From Coriobacteriales bacterium (lineage in GTDB: Bacteria; Actinomycetota; Coriobacteriia; Coriobacteriales; UBA8131): 10,356 nucleotides of DNA. Shown here in pieces: positions 7,701 through 10,356 of the stretch. Numbering within the stretch: position 1 is the first letter of the stretch; the number at the start of each line of letters is the position of its first letter. Location: the NCBI GenBank assembly GCA_031274985.1, contig JAISPK010000097.1, positions 1 to 10,356 of the forward strand, read 5' to 3'. A program made the position numbers and the translations under genes. The notes below the pieces were generated by a model, which saw nothing but the letters and a program-made list of their open reading frames with translations, was not told the DNA's origin and made no database searches.

Positions 7701-7713
7701 CTATATAATATAG
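7701..7713. promoter_or_regulatory. Palindrome overlapping the second ftsZ -10 element
   Basis: CTATAT-A-ATATAG is a perfect 13-base inverted repeat covering the TATAAT at 7704-7709. It sits where a repressor would block transcription, but AT-rich palindromes also arise by chance. Confidence 0.3.
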
Positions 7714-7769
7714 TGGATTGGCTCTTTTCACTATCCATGTTCGTAATTGAATCGATTGCGAAGCAGTAC

Positions 7770-7774
7770 GGAGG
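7770..7774 (+). promoter_or_regulatory. ftsZ ribosome binding site
   Basis: GGAGG lies seven bases before ATG 7782. This fixes the ftsZ start there rather than at earlier in-frame codons back to 7659, which would lie at or upstream of the promoter. Confidence 0.85.
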
Positions 7775-7781
7775 ACAAAAC

Positions 7782-8921
7782 ATGTGGGAGCATGAAGGTG
7801 CAACAAGCAATGCCGTCAGTAGCCTGGCGCTTATTAAAGTCGTGGGAATTGGTGGAGGCGGCACCAACGCTGTTAATAGAATGATCGAGGCGGGCATCAA
7901 AGGTGTTGAGTTTGTCGTTATCAATACGGACGCTCAGGATCTTCTTATGTCCAACGCCGATCGCATTGTGCACATTGGCGAGAATCTTACCAAAGGTCTG
8001 GGCGCCGGCGCTGATCCCGGCAAAGGAGCACAGGCTGCAGAAGAATCGAGAAAAGAGATTGCGGAGGCACTCGAGGGGGCCGACATGGTCTTTGTCACTG
8101 CCGGCGAAGGCGGCGGCACCGGTACCGGTGCGGCTCCTATCGTGGCAGAGATTGCTCATGACACCATCGGTGCGCTCACCGTGGGCGTGGTTACCAAGCC
8201 CTTTAGCTTTGAGGGGCGCAAGCGCATGGCACAAGCGGAGGACGGCATCATGCTCCTCGCTCAAAACGTCGATGCGCTCATCGTTATTCCCAATGATCGC
8301 CTCTTGCAAATCGTGGAGAAAAAAACCACCATGCTCGACGCCTTCCGTATTGCCGACGACATCCTCCGTCAGGGCACGCAGGGTATCACCGATCTCATCA
8401 CCATCCCCGGCACCATCAACGTGGACTTTGCTGACGTGCGCACGGTGATGAAGACTGCCGGTACGGCCATGATGGGCATCGGCAGTGCCTCGGGAGAAAA
8501 TCGTGCGGTGGAGGCTGCCATTCAGGCTATCTCAAGCAAGCTGCTCGAGTCTTCTATCATTGGAGCTAAGCGCATCCTGGTATCGGTGGCAGGTTCTTCT
8601 GACATGGGTCTTGCCGAGGTGCACGAGGCTGCAAGCACGGTAACCGAATCGGCCGATGTTGACGCAAACATCATCTTTGGCTCGGTCATCGACGACACCC
8701 TGGGCGACCAGGTCAAGGTCACGGTCATCGCCACCGGCTTTGAAAAGATCGGAACCCAGTCGGCCATGGACTTTGATAACTACGCGCCCAGCCACAATTA
8801 CGCCTCAAACGACAGCTACGCATCCAGCTATCAGCCGCCTGCGTCCAATTACGGCAATCAGTCCGGCACCTCTAATTTTGTTGACGACTTTATTCCGGAT
8901 TTTCTTAAGCGAGGATACTGA
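7782..8921 (+). CDS. ftsZ: Cell division protein FtsZ
   Basis: This encodes 379 residues. FtsZ is the tubulin-like GTPase that polymerises into the Z-ring at midcell. Seen here are the nucleotide-binding [13 protein letters not shown] near residue 22, the tubulin signature GGGTGTG (110-116) preceded by AGE as in actinobacterial Fts[11 protein letters not shown], and the catalytic T7 loop NVDFADV with D215 and D218. The globular domain ends near residue 322. Residues 327-365 are a short Asn/Tyr/Ser-rich linker, and the end [12 protein letters not shown] is the conserved C-terminal peptide bound by partners such as SepF. All GTPase residues looked for are present, so it should be functional. 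yggS and sepF follow directly, forming a division operon. Earlier in-frame codons (to 7659) are rejected in favour of the strong ribosome binding site at 7770. Confidence 0.98.
   Translation: MWEHEGATSNAVSSLALIKVVGIGGGGTNAVNRMIEAGIKGVEFVVINTDAQDLLMSNADRIVHIGENLTKGLGAGADPGKGAQAAEESRKEIAEALEGADMVFVTAGEGGGTGTGAAPIVAEIAHDTIGALTVGVVTKPFSFEGRKRMAQAEDGIMLLAQNVDALIVIPNDRLLQIVEKKTTMLDAFRIADDILRQGTQGITDLITIPGTINVDFADVRTVMKTAGTAMMGIGSASGENRAVEAAIQAISSKLLESSIIGAKRILVSVAGSSDMGLAEVHEAASTVTESADVDANIIFGSVIDDTLGDQVKVTVIATGFEKIGTQSAMDFDNYAPSHNYASNDSYASSYQPPASNYGNQSGTSNFVDDFIPDFLKRGY
8911..8915 (+). promoter_or_regulatory. Ribosome binding site candidate for yggS
   Basis: GAGGA within the last codons of ftsZ lies seven bases before ATC 8923, the codon at which YggS homology begins. 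No ATG, GTG or TTG in the yggS frame lies at a suitable distance. Confidence 0.45.
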
Positions 8922-8922
8922 G

Positions 8923-9615
8923 ATCGTCACCCCGATAGAAAAGAACTATCACGATATACAGCTAACAATTGATACCGCTGCCGCCTCGGTTGGAAGGGAC
9001 CCCCGCGAGGTGTTATTAGTGGCGGTGAGTAAGACGGTGGGCGTGGCCGTCATTGAAGAGGCTACCCGGTTAGGGATACACGATTTTGGAGAGAATCGCA
9101 CCAAGGTTCTCTTAGAAAAGCAACAGGGATTTCCCAACGAGCGATGGCACTTCATCGGGCACATTCAAACCAACAAGCTCAAAGAGGTGGTAGGGAGGGC
9201 AATACTCATACATTCCGTTGCCAGCAAACACGCACTTGAGGTTATCAACACCCTGGCCTTAGCGCGCGGCGTTTGTCAAAGCGTGCTCATTGAGGCCAAT
9301 GTTTCCGGTGAGGCAAGCAAAGACGGCGCAACGCCGGCAGAAGTGCCCGGCTTGCTCGAATACGCGAGCACGAGGGCGGGTATCGAGGTAAAGGGCCTGA
9401 TGACCATGGCGCCGATGTTGCTCTCGCACCACGATGATACTGCGCGAAGCACCTTTGCAGCGCTCAGAGAGCTACGCGACAATCTGGTACCGGTTTTTTC
9501 CGGCAGCGACAATATCAGCTTAAATGAACTATCAATGGGCATGTCTGATGATTTTGGCGCAGCCATTTTGGAAGGAGCCACGATCATTCGTATCGGCCGC
9601 AGACTTTGGAGTTAA
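8923..9615 (+). CDS. yggS: YggS/PLPBP family pyridoxal phosphate-binding protein (start uncertain)
   Basis: From 8923 the product is 230 residues, the usual family length. It is a cytoplasmic fold-type III PLP protein that helps keep vitamin B6 and amino-acid pools in balance; no catalytic reaction is firmly established. The PLP lysine is K37 in LLVAVSKTV. Other hallmarks are DFGENR, WHFIGHIQTNKL, IEANVSGEASKDG, GLMTMAP, and the C-terminal ELSMGMSDDFGAAILEGA and RIGRRLW. The start is unusual: homology and the GAGGA at 8911-8915 point to ATC 8923, just past the ftsZ stop. The nearest canonical in-frame codons are TTG 8881 and TTG 8878, inside ftsZ without a ribosome binding site. Translation may be coupled to ftsZ. 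sepF starts two bases after the stop. Confidence 0.9.
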   Translation: MVTPIEKNYHDIQLTIDTAAASVGRDPREVLLVAVSKTVGVAVIEEATRLGIHDFGENRTKVLLEKQQGFPNERWHFIGHIQTNKLKEVVGRAILIHSVASKHALEVINTLALARGVCQSVLIEANVSGEASKDGATPAEVPGLLEYASTRAGIEVKGLMTMAPMLLSHHDDTARSTFAALRELRDNLVPVFSGSDNISLNELSMGMSDDFGAAILEGATIIRIGRRLWS

Positions 9616-9617
9616 AC

Positions 9618-10356
9618 ATGGGACTATTTGATGCTATCAAAAACCGCCTGGGCGCTCCTGACCTCGATGAATTCACCGAGGATGACCTCGCCTATGACGA
9701 GCAGGAGTACTATGAGGCGGGCTACGAAGAAGACGAGAGCGAAGCGGGCGTAGAGCCAGAAGGCTACAACTTTGGCGATACTGCCAGAGACTCCGTCATC
9801 GCACCCCGAACAACCAGCGCTTTTAACGGCTACACCCCGCTGGTGTCGATGAGCGATGTGCGTTCACAGGAGCTCCCGCGCTTGACGTCAGAGGTATCGT
9901 CTCCCCAAAGCAGGCAGCAGGCTGCGTCACAAATCAGAACGAGTCTTCCCTATATCGGTAACCCTGCTGAAGACCTTCGTTCAAACTACGCAGGCACTCT
10001 GACCTCCGGCTCGCCAGGCACAGCACTGCGCAGCTCTTCAGACACAACGTCTTACCGGGCTTTTGACACCTCGCCCGGCAACGCCGGCGCTTTTGACACC
10101 GAGGAGCAGCGAAAGACCGCAGTTTATGCCGCCGGGGATTCTGCAGATCCGCTGCTTCAGCGACACTCCCTCTCTAACCCGGGAGATTTTTCTGCAACGA
10201 GCCCTGCCTACTATGCAAGCAGAAGCGGCGTTGGCCACGTGCGTCCAGCCGGTCAGGCTCGAAGAACCCAGAGGATCCGGGAGCTGGCCATTGTTATTCC
10301 CACGAGCTATGCTGAGGCCGAGATCATTGCCGCCAATCTTCAAAAAGAAAACGCCG
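9618..10356 (+). CDS. sepF: Cell division protein SepF (3' end outside window)
   Basis: The frame runs open from ATG 9618 to the window end (246 codons). GGAG at 9608-9611, inside the end of yggS, is six bases upstream. SepF tethers FtsZ to the membrane and is essential for division in many Gram-positive bacteria lacking FtsA. Residues 1-12 (MGLFDAIKNRLG) match its N-terminal amphipathic membrane-binding helix. Residues about 15-45 are strongly acidic and Tyr-rich. Residues about 46-220 are a Ser/Thr/Ala/Arg-rich low-complexity linker. The conserved SepF (DUF552) domain begins at about residue 222 (ELAIVIPTSYAEAEIIAANL) and is cut by the window edge. The linker is long for the family. The identification rests on the N-terminal helix, the domain start and the position after ftsZ-yggS. 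Confidence 0.9.
   Translation, partial: MGLFDAIKNRLGAPDLDEFTEDDLAYDEQEYYEAGYEEDESEAGVEPEGYNFGDTARDSVIAPRTTSAFNGYTPLVSMSDVRSQELPRLTSEVSSPQSRQQAASQIRTSLPYIGNPAEDLRSNYAGTLTSGSPGTALRSSSDTTSYRAFDTSPGNAGAFDTEEQRKTAVYAAGDSADPLLQRHSLSNPGDFSATSPAYYASRSGVGHVRPAGQARRTQRIRELAIVIPTSYAEAEIIAANLQKENA
10059..10100 (+). repeat. Short direct repeat in the SepF linker
   Basis: GCTTTTGACACC occurs at 10059-10070 and 10089-10100, encoding AFDT twice in the same frame, 30 bases apart. It suggests a small duplication within the disordered linker. Confidence 0.5.

Noticed and set aside
8905..8925. Programmed frameshift joining FtsZ to YggS
   Set aside because: GAGGA precedes TAC TGA, faintly like the prfB site, but TAC does not allow a plausible +1 slip and FtsZ ends with its normal C-terminal peptide.
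10038..10343. Open - strand frame of 101 codons near the window end
   Set aside because: It lies opposite the SepF linker and domain start; SepF explains this stretch.
1..10356. CRISPR array, insertion sequence, phage genes or toxin-antitoxin pair
   Set aside because: No regular repeat-spacer pattern, transposase or integrase was seen, and the fic remnant has no small antitoxin-like partner beside it.

Overview
The window looks like a chromosomal segment of an actinobacterium, most probably an anaerobic member of the Coriobacteriia. This is inferred from the FtsZ sequence ([20 protein letters not shown]), the ftsZ-yggS-sepF order, a rubrerythrin, a DUF711/UPF0210 gene, and moderately high G+C by eye. 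No database search was possible, so the placement is tentative.

Left part (1-3446, all + strand): the C-terminal end of a rubrerythrin; a small YtxH-type membrane-anchored protein with its own extended -10 promoter; seryl-tRNA synthetase (serS) 24 bases further on; and a DUF711/UPF0210 gene whose start overlaps the end of serS by 10 bases. The last three look like one transcription unit.

Middle (3505-4567, - strand): a Fic-family gene that has lost its 5' end and stops being readable just short of the 3' end of a tRNA-Ser(GCU) gene. No in-frame ATG, GTG or TTG precedes its conserved N-terminal part, and the Fic motif has Gln where the catalytic His usually stands. It is best read as a 5'-truncated, frameshifted pseudogene beside a tRNA, a common integration and recombination site.

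Molybdate transport (4568-7502, + strand): a near-consensus promoter (TTGACA-17-TACAAT) drives one gene that fuses a lipoprotein-type ModA binding protein to the ModB permease. A ModC ATPase gene with a TTG start follows. Together these encode a whole molybdate ABC importer in two genes.

Cell division (7503-10356, + strand): an AT-rich intergenic promoter region, ftsZ with a strong ribosome binding site, yggS (PLP-binding protein) with no canonical start codon where one is expected, and sepF. sepF is cut by the window end just as its conserved domain begins, after an unusually long low-complexity linker. FtsZ ends in a peptide of the kind SepF binds, so the two genes act together at the Z-ring.

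No rRNA, insertion sequence, CRISPR array or phage gene was seen. I did not find a convincing undescribed multi-gene system. The points most worth a second look are the tRNA-adjacent fic remnant, the lipoprotein ModA-ModB fusion, the yggS start and the serS/DUF711 overlap.
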